A stretch of DNA of 64,000 bases from Verrucomicrobium sp. (GTDB lineage: Bacteria; Verrucomicrobiota; Verrucomicrobiia; Methylacidiphilales; UBA1321): assembly GCA_017849585.1 (NCBI GenBank), contig JAFIGT010000013.1:103473-167472 (forward strand). The letters are read 5' to 3'. The translations under genes were made by a program, and so were the position numbers. The first letter of the stretch is position 1, and each line of letters opens with the position of its first letter. Under the pieces are notes generated by a model. It was not told the DNA's origin, did not search any database, and was given only the letters and a program-made list of their open reading frames with translations. Of this stretch, positions 54,467-62,509 are shown one piece after another.

Positions 54467-55045
54467 ATGAATCTGCCCAATCAACTCACACTCGCGCGGT
54501 TGGTGCTGTGCGGCTTTTTTGTCCTCTCCATGTCGATCGCTTGGAGCTTTGCCTCCACCGGAGCGCTGGTGATCTTCAGTCTCGCCAGTCTCACCGACTG
54601 GCTCGATGGCTCGATTGCGCGCCGTTATAATCTGATCACCGACCTCGGCAAGTTGCTCGATCCGCTCGCAGACAAGATTCTCATCAGCGCGGCCTTCATC
54701 AGCCTGATCGAACGCGGACTCGCCCCGATGTGGATGGTGGTGGTGATCATCGCGCGCGAATTCCTGATCACCGGCTTGCGCATCGTCGCGGCCAACAAAC
54801 ACCTGATTCTTGCCGCGGAAAAAGCAGGCAAGCACAAGACCATTACGCAGATTGTGGCGATTCTCGTTTCGCTGAGCTACCTCACATTGACCGAATTTGG
54901 TTTGGGACAGACCTTCGTGGCGCAGATTCTCCACTCCGCCATCACACCGCTGTTCTGGGTGGCACTCTTCATCACCGTGGTTTCCGGCGGCTTGTATTTC
55001 TACAAGAACCGGTTTCTGTTTGAACGCCTGGAAGAAAGCCCCTGA
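54467..55045 (+). CDS. pgsA: CDP-diacylglycerol-glycerol-3-phosphate 3-phosphatidyltransferase
   Basis: A 192-residue membrane enzyme that makes phosphatidylglycerol phosphate. The CDP-alcohol phosphotransferase motif D-G-x2-A-R-x8-G-x3-D-x3-D is complete in DWLDGSIARRYNL...GKLLDPLADK. N-terminal MNLPNQLTLARL is typical. It sits between rimO and a DUF1802 gene in a tight series. Confidence 0.95.
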   Translation: MNLPNQLTLARLVLCGFFVLSMSIAWSFASTGALVIFSLASLTDWLDGSIARRYNLITDLGKLLDPLADKILISAAFISLIERGLAPMWMVVVIIAREFLITGLRIVAANKHLILAAEKAGKHKTITQIVAILVSLSYLTLTEFGLGQTFVAQILHSAITPLFWVALFITVVSGGLYFYKNRFLFERLEESP

Positions 55046-55049
55046 TTTT

Positions 55050-55616
55050 ATGACGACAACGACGATCCTCGCTCCCGCCTTCAAGGAATGGGCGGTCATT
55101 GTGGAAGCGCTCGGCCAGGGCGCGCAAATCGCCATCCTGCGCAAGGGCGGCATCGCCGAAGGCCGACAGGGATTCCAGATCAAACATCACCGTTTCTGGC
55201 TCTTCCCGACGCAATATCACCAGCAACTCGACAAGACCAAGCCCGCTGCCACGGCGTATGCAGGCGCGTTGCAGGCTGGAGTGAAAACGATTCCGCTGCA
55301 GTACTTCGCTGACATCACAGACGTCCACTATCTCGAAACCGAGGCGCAACTCACCGCGATTGAATCCGAGCATTTGTGGAAGCCGGAGATCATCACGGAG
55401 CGTTTCAACTACGGCGGCGAGACGGGACTCCACCTCATCGTCGTGCGCTTGCACAAGCTGGCGCAACCGGTCGTACTACAACCGGACGCGTCGTATGACG
55501 GTTGCAAGTCGTGGATCGAACTGCCCGTTGATTTCGCCGCGAACCCGTCGCAACCGGTGCTCACGGACGCTGAATTTACCAAGCAGCGCGACGCCCTGCT
55601 CGCGAAGTTACAATAG
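55050..55616 (+). CDS. DUF1802 family protein
   Basis: A 188-residue protein matching the DUF1802 layout: AFKEWAVIVEALGQGAQIAILRKGGI near the start, KHHRFWLFPTQYHQ in the middle, then YHETEAQL-like and GLHLIVVRLHKLAQP segments. Family function is unknown. The ATG lies five bases after the pgsA stop. No signal peptide or membrane segment. Confidence 0.88.
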   Translation: MTTTTILAPAFKEWAVIVEALGQGAQIAILRKGGIAEGRQGFQIKHHRFWLFPTQYHQQLDKTKPAATAYAGALQAGVKTIPLQYFADITDVHYLETEAQLTAIESEHLWKPEIITERFNYGGETGLHLIVVRLHKLAQPVVLQPDASYDGCKSWIELPVDFAANPSQPVLTDAEFTKQRDALLAKLQ

Positions 55617-55624
55617 GAATCGCC

Positions 55625-56191
55625 ATGAGTCTCACCGCGCTCGTTATCCTGGCCCCGGGTTTTGAGGAGATCGAAGCGATCACGCCGATTGATATCCTGC
55701 GCCGGGCAGGCATCGAGGTGACCGTTGCCGGCACGGTGAGCGGCCCCCTCACCGCAGCGCGCCAAACACGGCATCTGGCCGATGTCGATCTCGACGCGGT
55801 GAAGGACAAGGTTTTTGACATCGTGATTCTCCCCGGCGGCAGCGAGGGCACGGAAAATTTGAAGAAGGATGCACGCGTGAAAGCGATTACCAACCGGCAA
55901 AAGAACGCAGGGAAATGGGTCGCCGCAATTTGCGCGGCACCGACCGTGTTGCTAGCCAATGGCTGGATCGAGCCCGCGCACTCTTTGACCTGTCACCCCA
56001 CGGTGCAGAATCAGATTCCGCTCGATCAGCTCGACAAAAAAGCGCGTGTGGTGGTGAGCGATAAATTGATCACCAGCCTCGCGGCAGGAAGCGCGATGGA
56101 ATTTGCCTATGCCATTGTTGAGCAATTGCTCGGCAAGGAAGCGGTCGATAAAGTGAACGCGGGCGTGGTGGCTCCGTGCCATGAAAAATAA
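55625..56191 (+). CDS. DJ-1/PfpI family protein (YajL-like)
   Basis: A 188-residue protein closely following DJ-1. The catalytic cysteine is Cys103 in AAICAAP and the conserved glutamate is Glu17 in GFEEIEAI, matching Cys106 and Glu18 of human DJ-1. Members act as glyoxalases, deglycases or oxidative-stress chaperones, and the exact activity is debated. It overlaps the next gene by 11 bases. Confidence 0.92.
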   Translation: MSLTALVILAPGFEEIEAITPIDILRRAGIEVTVAGTVSGPLTAARQTRHLADVDLDAVKDKVFDIVILPGGSEGTENLKKDARVKAITNRQKNAGKWVAAICAAPTVLLANGWIEPAHSLTCHPTVQNQIPLDQLDKKARVVVSDKLITSLAAGSAMEFAYAIVEQLLGKEAVDKVNAGVVAPCHEK

Positions 56192-56723
56192 GGCGATCTT
56201 TCTGGATCGCGACGGCGTACTGAATGCGCCGGTCGTGCGCGACGGAAAACCGTATCCGCCGCAGACCGTGGCGGAATTTCAATTACTCCCCGGCGTGGCG
56301 GAGGCGTGTCTCCAGTTGAAGGCGGCGGGTTATCTTCTCGTCGTTGTGACGAATCAACCCGATGTCGGTCGCGGCACACAATCACGCGAAGCGGTCGAGG
56401 CGATGCATGCGAAGCTACAGGAACTCCTGCCGGTGGATCGCATTGAAGTCTGCTACGATGCCAACGACGCGGTAGGCTCGGGCCGACGCAAACCGGCGCC
56501 GGGAATGATTCTGGAAGCGGCGCGCGCACTGAAGATCGATCTCGCGCAGAGTTACATGGTGGGCGATCGCTGGCGCGATGTGGACTGCGGTTTGAACGCC
56601 GGATGCCGCACGATTTTTATTGATCGCGGATATCGCGAAGAGTTGCGACAATCGCCAGATTTCATCGCCCCAGATCTACGCGAAGCCGCAGGGATTATCA
56701 TGGCTGCCAGACAACCCCAATAA
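56181..56723 (+). CDS. gmhB: HAD-IIIA phosphatase, GmhB/HisB-N-like
   Basis: A 180-residue phosphatase with nucleophile Asp9 and acid Asp11 in FLDRDGVLN, VVVTNQP, the RKPAPGM segment and the MVGDRWRDVDCGLNAG motif. Sequence best fits D-glycero-D-manno-heptose-1,7-bisphosphate 7-phosphatase, which feeds the ADP-heptose pathway. The usual Zn-binding loop (CxH...CxC) is degenerate: only one cysteine remains in CYDANDAVGSG. The exact substrate is therefore uncertain. It overlaps the DJ-1 gene. Confidence 0.82.
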   Translation: MKNKAIFLDRDGVLNAPVVRDGKPYPPQTVAEFQLLPGVAEACLQLKAAGYLLVVVTNQPDVGRGTQSREAVEAMHAKLQELLPVDRIEVCYDANDAVGSGRRKPAPGMILEAARALKIDLAQSYMVGDRWRDVDCGLNAGCRTIFIDRGYREELRQSPDFIAPDLREAAGIIMAARQPQ

Positions 56724-56765
56724 CGGCCAGCCCGAGCCACCTTGGGTGCCAACGCCACCTCCGAC

Positions 56766-56977
56766 CGCAAAAAATATCGCACACGCAGCTCACGTAGCAA
56801 ACCTAACGCAAACGTTCGGACCCCATTCCGTGCTAAAACGGACTCATGTCCGGCCTCAGCTCATTTGAAAATCTCCGATTTGGAATTTCCAATTCTCTTT
56901 CCATTAGCGCTACACACCCCGCCCCCCCCAACAGAGACGGTTGATGATTGTAGCGCCTTGTCGACGCCTTTTTTTTC
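56766..56977 (+). repeat. Intergenic repeat family R1, copy 3
   Basis: The parts are the same as in copies 1 and 2: GCAAAAAATATCGCACACG, GTAGCAAACCTAACGCAAAC, CCGTGCTAAAAC, ATG (56846), CCAACAGAGACGGTTG, TTGTAGCG, TTGTCGACGCC and T8 (56969-56976), then CGCCCCC as in copy 2. It fills most of the 336-base gap between gmhB and the phage-like cassette. Confidence 0.8.
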
Positions 56978-57023
56978 GCCCCCTTTACCTGCTCATTTCC
57001 TCCTTTTTCACCCTCTTATTTTG

Positions 57024-57033
57024 TTGACTTTTG
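57024..57033 (+). promoter_or_regulatory. TTGACTTTTG box before the cassette
   Basis: TTGACTTTTG at 57024-57033, 27 bases before the first cassette gene, recurs exactly at 57377-57386. It may be a promoter -35 or a binding site for the helix-turn-helix protein. Confidence 0.4.
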
Positions 57034-57059
57034 TTGCATTTGCCTCCACTTTTGTTTCC

Positions 57060-57380
57060 ATGAAACACAGCGCTCCTCTCTCCAGTCCCTTTCGCGTTCA
57101 GACTCGTTCCACCCCCTCTTCCGCCAGCCTCACAGCGGTCCCGGAAGCCGCCCCTCCCGAGCTCGGGTTCCCTAAGGAGAAACTCCTCCTCACCGTTCCC
57201 GAGACGGCACGCTACCTGCAGGTCAGCACCACCACCGTGCGCAACCTCATCGACAGCGGCGAACTCATAGCGGGTCACGTCGGCATGTCACCGACCGCCA
57301 AGCGCCTCTGCCTGAGAGTCACCCGCCAGAGCATGGAGAGACTGCAAAAAAAGCGGTTTGGTTTTGATTCAAAATGTTGA
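57060..57380 (+). CDS. Helix-turn-helix (excisionase-like) DNA-binding protein
   Basis: A 106-residue protein. After a Ser/Thr/Pro-rich N-terminus, residues ~42-100 form an excisionase/MerR-type helix-turn-helix: LTVPETARYLQVSTTTVRNLIDSGEL, with the LRVTRQSMERL segment replacing the usual R-V-x-R-x-x-L. It probably binds DNA to control the following genes. It starts 83 bases after repeat copy 3. The TGA stop lies within an inverted repeat. Confidence 0.8.
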   Translation: MKHSAPLSSPFRVQTRSTPSSASLTAVPEAAPPELGFPKEKLLLTVPETARYLQVSTTTVRNLIDSGELIAGHVGMSPTAKRLCLRVTRQSMERLQKKRFGFDSKC

Positions 57381-57411
57381 CTTTTGATTCTTTAAACTCA
57401 AAGAAAGTCAA
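57377..57411. promoter_or_regulatory. Inverted repeat between cassette genes 1 and 2
   Basis: TTGACTTT (57377-57384) and AAAGTCAA (57404-57411) are perfect 8-base arms 19 bases apart. TTTTGATTC also occurs twice here (57362-57370 and 57382-57390). This looks like an operator/promoter for the downstream pair. Confidence 0.55.
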
Positions 57412-57431
57412 TCCTTTACCCCCTCCTCACC

Positions 57432-57635
57432 ATGCAACCTCCCACTCCTGAAACCCTTTTCATCACCATCGACCGGGCCTCGTCCGAGCTGCTCTGGTCG
57501 GTCACCCAATTGACGGCCCAGCCCATTCCCGCGCCCCTCCGCGAGCGCACCACGGAAATGCTCGAAATCGTCATCTCCGGTCTTCGCCTCAACCACGAAC
57601 AACTCACCCAAAACTCCAAGGAATCCCAACCATGA
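57432..57635 (+). CDS. Small cassette protein (67 aa)
   Basis: A 67-residue, mainly helical acidic protein starting MQPPTPETLFITIDRASSE with ELLWSVTQL and TTEMLEIVISGLRLNHEQL segments. No family recognised. Its stop overlaps the Gam start by four bases (ATGA), so it is translated with Gam and may act with it. Confidence 0.8.
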   Translation: MQPPTPETLFITIDRASSELLWSVTQLTAQPIPAPLRERTTEMLEIVISGLRLNHEQLTQNSKESQP

Positions 57636-58168
57636 CCACTCCCCTCGACACCCTCTCCCGTCCCGATCTGGAAAACCTCATCGGCGACGTCGTCTGCCTT
57701 CACCTGCGCCTCGAAGCGCGCCGCTCGGAAATGGAGCGCGAAATCACCGACGTCCGCAATCGGCACTCGGCTGACCTCGATACGCTCGAACGCGAACTGG
57801 CCGATAAACGCGCCCGCGTTCATCTCTGGGCGGAGGACAATCGCGACATCTTTCGCGGCAAGAAATCGATCGAGTGCCACCACGGCACCATCGGCTTTCG
57901 CTCGGGGCCGCCCAAGCTGGAGAAGATCAAGACGGACACCTCGTGGGAACTCATCGCGCAAAAACTGCGCCGTCTCACATGGGGTTCGCAATACATCCGC
58001 TCTCCCGAACCGCAACCGGAAGTGAACAAGGAGGCGCTCATTGCGGATCGCCATAAACTCGACACGGACAAGTTGAAGAAAGTCGGCTTGCGTATCGCGC
58101 AGGACGAACGTTTCTACATCACCCCACGGGTGCGCGCATCGGAAAATCTCCTCCGCGCTGCCGCCTAG
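57632..58168 (+). CDS. Phage Mu Gam-like host-nuclease inhibitor protein
   Basis: A 178-residue protein of the Gam family, the bacteriophage Mu DNA end-binding protein and bacterial relative of Ku. The helical N-terminal half (LEARRSEMEREITDVRNRHS then LERELADKRARVHLWAEDNR) forms the dimer arm. The second half has CHHGTIGFRSGPPKLEKIK, the family core, and ends in the DTDKLKKVGLRIAQDE segment. Gam protects linear DNA ends from exonucleases. No transposase, portal or capsid gene is nearby. The stop directly abuts repeat R2 copy 2. Confidence 0.9.
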   Translation: MTTPLDTLSRPDLENLIGDVVCLHLRLEARRSEMEREITDVRNRHSADLDTLERELADKRARVHLWAEDNRDIFRGKKSIECHHGTIGFRSGPPKLEKIKTDTSWELIAQKLRRLTWGSQYIRSPEPQPEVNKEALIADRHKLDTDKLKKVGLRIAQDERFYITPRVRASENLLRAAA

Positions 58169-58274
58169 CCAGCGTGACGCTGGACCCAGTATGGTTGTCG
58201 ATAGAACATCCAGATGCCGCGATAGCGTAATGGATGCAACGTCACGTTGCCCAGCGCGGCGCTGGACCCAATAT
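58169..58274 (+). repeat. REP-like repeat R2, copy 2
   Basis: It matches 7141-7244 almost base for base, including the first CCAGCGT-G-ACGCTGG, the GCAACGT-C-ACGTTGC hairpin and the CATCCA/TGGATG arms; the last palindrome is changed to CCAGCGCGGCGCTGG, which still pairs. It begins at the base after the TAG stop of the Gam gene. The rest of the gap to 58461 shows nothing recognisable. Confidence 0.85.
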
Positions 58275-58460
58275 GAGAATATCCGGTTTCCGCTTGAGTG
58301 TACTGAATGCCACGTCACGCGGCTTTCAACGATGCCTTCCGAATAACCTGGATTCCATGGCCCGAATCACCTTGGTCTTGTCTTGCATTGAAAGGTGGGG
58401 TCGTTAGTCTCATTTTCGTCGTCCATGAACCAGCTTCGACAGTAAACTTACGGGAGGGAT

Positions 58461-61400
58461 ATGAGGTTCAAGGGTTGGAAGGGATGGATTGCTGGTGTTG
58501 TTATAACTGGCCTTTTGATTCTGGGCCTGCGCTCGTGGTCTGTTCGCAGCACGGGTTCCGTTGCAGCGACAGGTCCGACAACGTCCACTCCCGCAGAAAA
58601 GTCCCGAACCAAAGCGGACACGGTCGCCGCCAAACAAGCTCAAGTCCAAGCGCGCGCGGCCGTATGGAATCGTCTGGGGAATGCCCCGAAGGTACGGGAA
58701 AAGACATCATCCGGCCCGGGCGATTTCGAGGTGCATAAGACATGGGTTCGCTATCCGGGTAAATATCCCAACGTACTGGTGCGCGAGACATACCGCGTCA
58801 ATCCAAGCACAGGCGAAAAGGCGTTGACGGAACAGGTGGCCATGGTTGCCGACCACTTGCTGGTCAAGCGACGTGACGGCATTCCCCGCCGCGACTTTGA
58901 ACAAGGTTTGACCCAAGCGGGAATCACTTCCTTCACCCGCCTGTCGAGCGAAGGACTCTATCTAACCCGCTTTCGTGCGGTGGACACGGAATCGCTCGAT
59001 CAGGCCATGACTCAACTCGCGGCGAGCAAACAAGTGGCCTTTGCGGAGCCGGATTATCTCGTGTTTTCGTCAGAAGATGTGGGTAGCCGTCGCCCGGTGA
59101 TTCGTGACGCGACCGGAGCGTTTATCGACACCGTGGTCGCAGGAAAACTCGACGAGATGAACTTGGCTATCGTCCCACCAGCCGATCAAGAGTTTCTGGC
59201 CGGGGAACTCACCCGTCTGTTGCAGTCCCTGCCAGCGGGGGCCCGCGTGCTGACGTTCGATCCACCGGATCACACCGACGGACCGGGCAGCTATGCTCCC
59301 TATCTGCTCATGCAGAATTTCAAATTGAACGTGGAAGGCAGTTCGCCCAGCAACGAGTATGTCTACGTTCAGGGTCCTTATACCTCCGGTTACCCCAATA
59401 ACGGCACCTATTACACACGACTGTTGAGTGGACAATATCGCCTGGTGGTCAGTCATGCCGATGGTTTGCCTTTCAGCGCGTGCGGTCTCGATGTATCGGA
59501 GTACAGCACCTACTTCGCCACGCCCATGACCGTGACCGTCAGTGGTTACACGGCGGGAGGTCAGGTGGTGACGCAAACGTTCACCACGGACGGCATCATG
59601 GATGGCACGGGGCCATTGACGGATTTCCAAACATTCACCCTGAATGCAAGCTTCACGAACCTGGTCAAGCTGACCATCGCTGCCACGTATCCGATGATGA
59701 TCGACAACATCGCCGTCGTGGTGGAGGGACAGGAGATGCCGCCAATTCCCCCTCCCCAGGAACCCCTTATTTACAGCGTGACATGGGATGCCCCAAAGCA
59801 TGTGGTGGGACAGATCACAGGCGTGTCAGGCCCCTACGCCCCCACCAATGTCAACTTCGGCACACCGACGGTACGAGCTGGGGTAGGCACGATGCCAGGG
59901 CCAGCGCTCGAATTGAAAGGCGGCTCTGGGTACCAGCAAATCCAGTTCAATCTGGAAAAGTCGGCACGCCTGTACCGGTTTGAGTTCGACGCCTACTTGG
60001 ATAACCCGGATGAATTCCGTATTTTGGTGGATGGACTTAATTCGTATAGCACGGTCGCTTCGGCCAGTTTCTACGCAAACGGCACGGGATCAAACATTGG
60101 GTCCGGTCCGTTCCCGTTCAAAAAAGTCTTCCGGATTCGCGCCGATCTGAACCTGGACACGCAAACCTGCGAGCTTTTCCTCGATGGGCAATCCCGCTCG
60201 GTGATTAATTTCTCCTCAGCGGTGGATGATATCCATGATGTCCGCCTGCATATGAGCAGCAACAACCCCAACGTGCTCGTCGGCATCGACAACGTGACAG
60301 TCTCCGCCTACTCCGTCGATACGCAACCGTCCACCGGACCGAGACTGATCGTTCGGCCCTCCCAATTCATTTATCCTGACACCACCGTAGGAAGCGGCAA
60401 AGCCTGGTTTATGGAATTGATCAACACGGGCGGTCAACAACTGGTGGTCAATTCGATTACGTCAAATCATGCCAGCTTCCGAGTATCGGATAAAGGCCCC
60501 ATCTCCATTCTACCCGGAGGCAGCTACCAAGTGGCATTGACCTTCAGCCCGACGATGGCCGGTCCGCAGAGCGGCGTAATCGCGCTGACCAGTAACGACA
60601 CCAACCACGCGTCCGTGAATTTCCCCGTATCCGGCACCGGGATCACCGTACCCACGATCGCAGTCACCCCATCCATCCTGTCCGTGACAATGCCGCAAAA
60701 CATCACCGGAACGCGCTCATTCAACATCGCGAACGTCGGCTCGGGCAACTTATCCTGGAATCTGGTCCTACAAGTAACTCAGCCGGGGCAAGGCACGACC
60801 AATCCCGTTACACCAGTCGATCCCGTTACCCCCTCAGATCCATACTACTCAACCTTGTGGGCCATGCGCGCGCCGCTGGGAACCTCCATGGGCGGTATTG
60901 ACGCCACCCACGCTTGGAGGACAAACACTGGGTCTCCGGATCTGATGGTGGGAGTCATCGACACCGGTGTCGACTTAACCCATCCAGACCTTTCCGGAAA
61001 CGTGGATACGGTCAATGGCCGCAACTTCATCACCGGAGGCGGCAACGGTCAGGACGACAACGGTCATGGCACCCATGTGGCAGGAACCATTGCCGCCCGC
61101 GGCAACAATGGCACCGGCGTAACGGGTGTGGCCTGGCGCTGCAAGATCGTTCCGCTCAAATTCCTCGACAGCTCCGGCTCCGGCTATACCTCGGACGCCA
61201 TCGAGGCAGTCAACTACGCCGCATCGAAACAAATTCGCATTCTCAGCAATAGCTGGGGCGGCGGCGGTTACTCCCAAAGCCTGAGAGATGCCATCGCGAC
61301 ATCAGGAACATTATTCATCGCCGCAGCAGGCAACAAGGCACAGAACAACGATACCCTGCCCCATTACCCCTCCAGCTACGATTGCTACAATATCATCTCG

Positions 61401-62318
61401 GTAGCGGCCACGAGCTCATCCGATACGCTGGCCTACTTCTCCAATTATGGAGGCACTTCAGTCGACCTAGGCGCTCCGGGAGAAACCATCCTCAGCACCT
61501 ACCTCAATCAAGAATACGCCACAATGTCGGGAACCTCGATGGCAACACCACATGTAACCGGAGTGAGCGTACTTTTGCTGACGAAAAATCCCGACCTGAA
61601 CTTGAACCAACTCAAACAACTACTGCTGCACAGCACGGACACGCGCTACACGTTGAGCGGACGCACCCAATCCGGCGGACGGTTGAACGCCTACAATGCC
61701 GTGAACATGACCATGCCCTCGTGGCTAAAGCCGCTGGTGACGTATGGCTCCGTCGCCGCTGGCACCAGCCAAAACATCCCCTTGAGTATTTCCACAGCCA
61801 ATCTACCCACAGGCCAATACGTCCAGACACTCTCGATCGATAGCCTGGACCCCATTCACCCCAACCTGCAAATTCCCGTGATTTTGAATGTGGTCGCAAG
61901 CTCACCGCTGAATCTTTGGAAGTCGAACAAATTCGGAACCGGATACATGCTCGACAACGACAACGCCTCATCGTGGAGTGACACCGCCGACCCGAATCAC
62001 AACGGATTGCCCAACCTATTGGAATATGCGCTCGGCACCGAACCAACCGACGCAGGAGCAAGCAACCTCAAAAAAGAAATCGTCCACGCCGCCGATGGCC
62101 AGGACTACCTCACCCTCACCTATATTTGCCCGGTTCCAGCACCGGTGGACGTCAACTATACGGTGGAAGTTTCAAACGATCTCGCCACATGGCGAACAGC
62201 GATCACGGAAGTCTCCCGCACCAACAACGGAGACGGCACCCAAACGATAAAGACTCGCTCCCAAACCCCCTTAAGCTCGACAACCCGGGAATTCATCCGC
62301 TTGCGAATTTCCCACTAG
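58461..62318 (+). CDS. Large secreted subtilisin-like serine protease
   Basis: A 1285-residue S8 family protease. An N-terminal hydrophobic segment (GWIAGVVITGLLILGL) exports or anchors it. Residues ~105-210 resemble a propeptide (DHLLVKRRDG, LEQAMTQL-like). The middle has jelly-roll-like and Hydin/ASPM-type beta modules (GGQQLVVNSITSNHASF, TSNDTNHASVNFPVSG). The catalytic domain holds Asp834 in VGVIDTGVD, His869 in GHGTHVAG and Ser1026 in GTSMATPHV, with Asn in LSNSWGGG. A C-terminal beta domain and the DPNHNGLPNLLEYALG segment, typical of verrucomicrobial exported proteins, end it. Probably degrades protein outside the cell. Confidence 0.93.
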   Translation: MRFKGWKGWIAGVVITGLLILGLRSWSVRSTGSVAATGPTTSTPAEKSRTKADTVAAKQAQVQARAAVWNRLGNAPKVREKTSSGPGDFEVHKTWVRYPGKYPNVLVRETYRVNPSTGEKALTEQVAMVADHLLVKRRDGIPRRDFEQGLTQAGITSFTRLSSEGLYLTRFRAVDTESLDQAMTQLAASKQVAFAEPDYLVFSSEDVGSRRPVIRDATGAFIDTVVAGKLDEMNLAIVPPADQEFLAGELTRLLQSLPAGARVLTFDPPDHTDGPGSYAPYLLMQNFKLNVEGSSPSNEYVYVQGPYTSGYPNNGTYYTRLLSGQYRLVVSHADGLPFSACGLDVSEYSTYFATPMTVTVSGYTAGGQVVTQTFTTDGIMDGTGPLTDFQTFTLNASFTNLVKLTIAATYPMMIDNIAVVVEGQEMPPIPPPQEPLIYSVTWDAPKHVVGQITGVSGPYAPTNVNFGTPTVRAGVGTMPGPALELKGGSGYQQIQFNLEKSARLYRFEFDAYLDNPDEFRILVDGLNSYSTVASASFYANGTGSNIGSGPFPFKKVFRIRADLNLDTQTCELFLDGQSRSVINFSSAVDDIHDVRLHMSSNNPNVLVGIDNVTVSAYSVDTQPSTGPRLIVRPSQFIYPDTTVGSGKAWFMELINTGGQQLVVNSITSNHASFRVSDKGPISILPGGSYQVALTFSPTMAGPQSGVIALTSNDTNHASVNFPVSGTGITVPTIAVTPSILSVTMPQNITGTRSFNIANVGSGNLSWNLVLQVTQPGQGTTNPVTPVDPVTPSDPYYSTLWAMRAPLGTSMGGIDATHAWRTNTGSPDLMVGVIDTGVDLTHPDLSGNVDTVNGRNFITGGGNGQDDNGHGTHVAGTIAARGNNGTGVTGVAWRCKIVPLKFLDSSGSGYTSDAIEAVNYAASKQIRILSNSWGGGGYSQSLRDAIATSGTLFIAAAGNKAQNNDTLPHYPSSYDCYNIISVAATSSSDTLAYFSNYGGTSVDLGAPGETILSTYLNQEYATMSGTSMATPHVTGVSVLLLTKNPDLNLNQLKQLLLHSTDTRYTLSGRTQSGGRLNAYNAVNMTMPSWLKPLVTYGSVAAGTSQNIPLSISTANLPTGQYVQTLSIDSLDPIHPNLQIPVILNVVASSPLNLWKSNKFGTGYMLDNDNASSWSDTADPNHNGLPNLLEYALGTEPTDAGASNLKKEIVHAADGQDYLTLTYICPVPAPVDVNYTVEVSNDLATWRTAITEVSRTNNGDGTQTIKTRSQTPLSSTTREFIRLRISH

Positions 62319-62386
62319 GGCGAATATCGAAGAGTTGCAGAGCCCTGCACAAAGACCATTGATTGGCTTCGAGATTGAAGCCCTGA

Positions 62387-62460
62387 TGGTGCGGGCGAAG
62401 GGAATCGAACCCTCGTCTCAGGCTTGGGAAGCCCACATTCTACCATTGAACCACGCCCGC
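62387..62460 (-). tRNA. tRNA-Gly (anticodon CCC)
   Basis: On the minus strand GCGGGCGTGGTTCAATGG opens the gene. The anticodon loop is TTCCCAA, the T-arm is GAGGGTTCGATTCCCTT, and the acceptor ends CGCCCGC-A-CCA with CCA encoded. All arms fold; the lower anticodon stem uses two wobble pairs. The sequence is close to E. coli glyU. A GGCTTC/GAAGCC hairpin lies just downstream at 62365-62382. Confidence 0.97.
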
Positions 62461-62509
62461 TTGGCATCAGCCGTATACTCGTTGTAGCAGACGGAGCGGC
62501 CGTGGCAAT

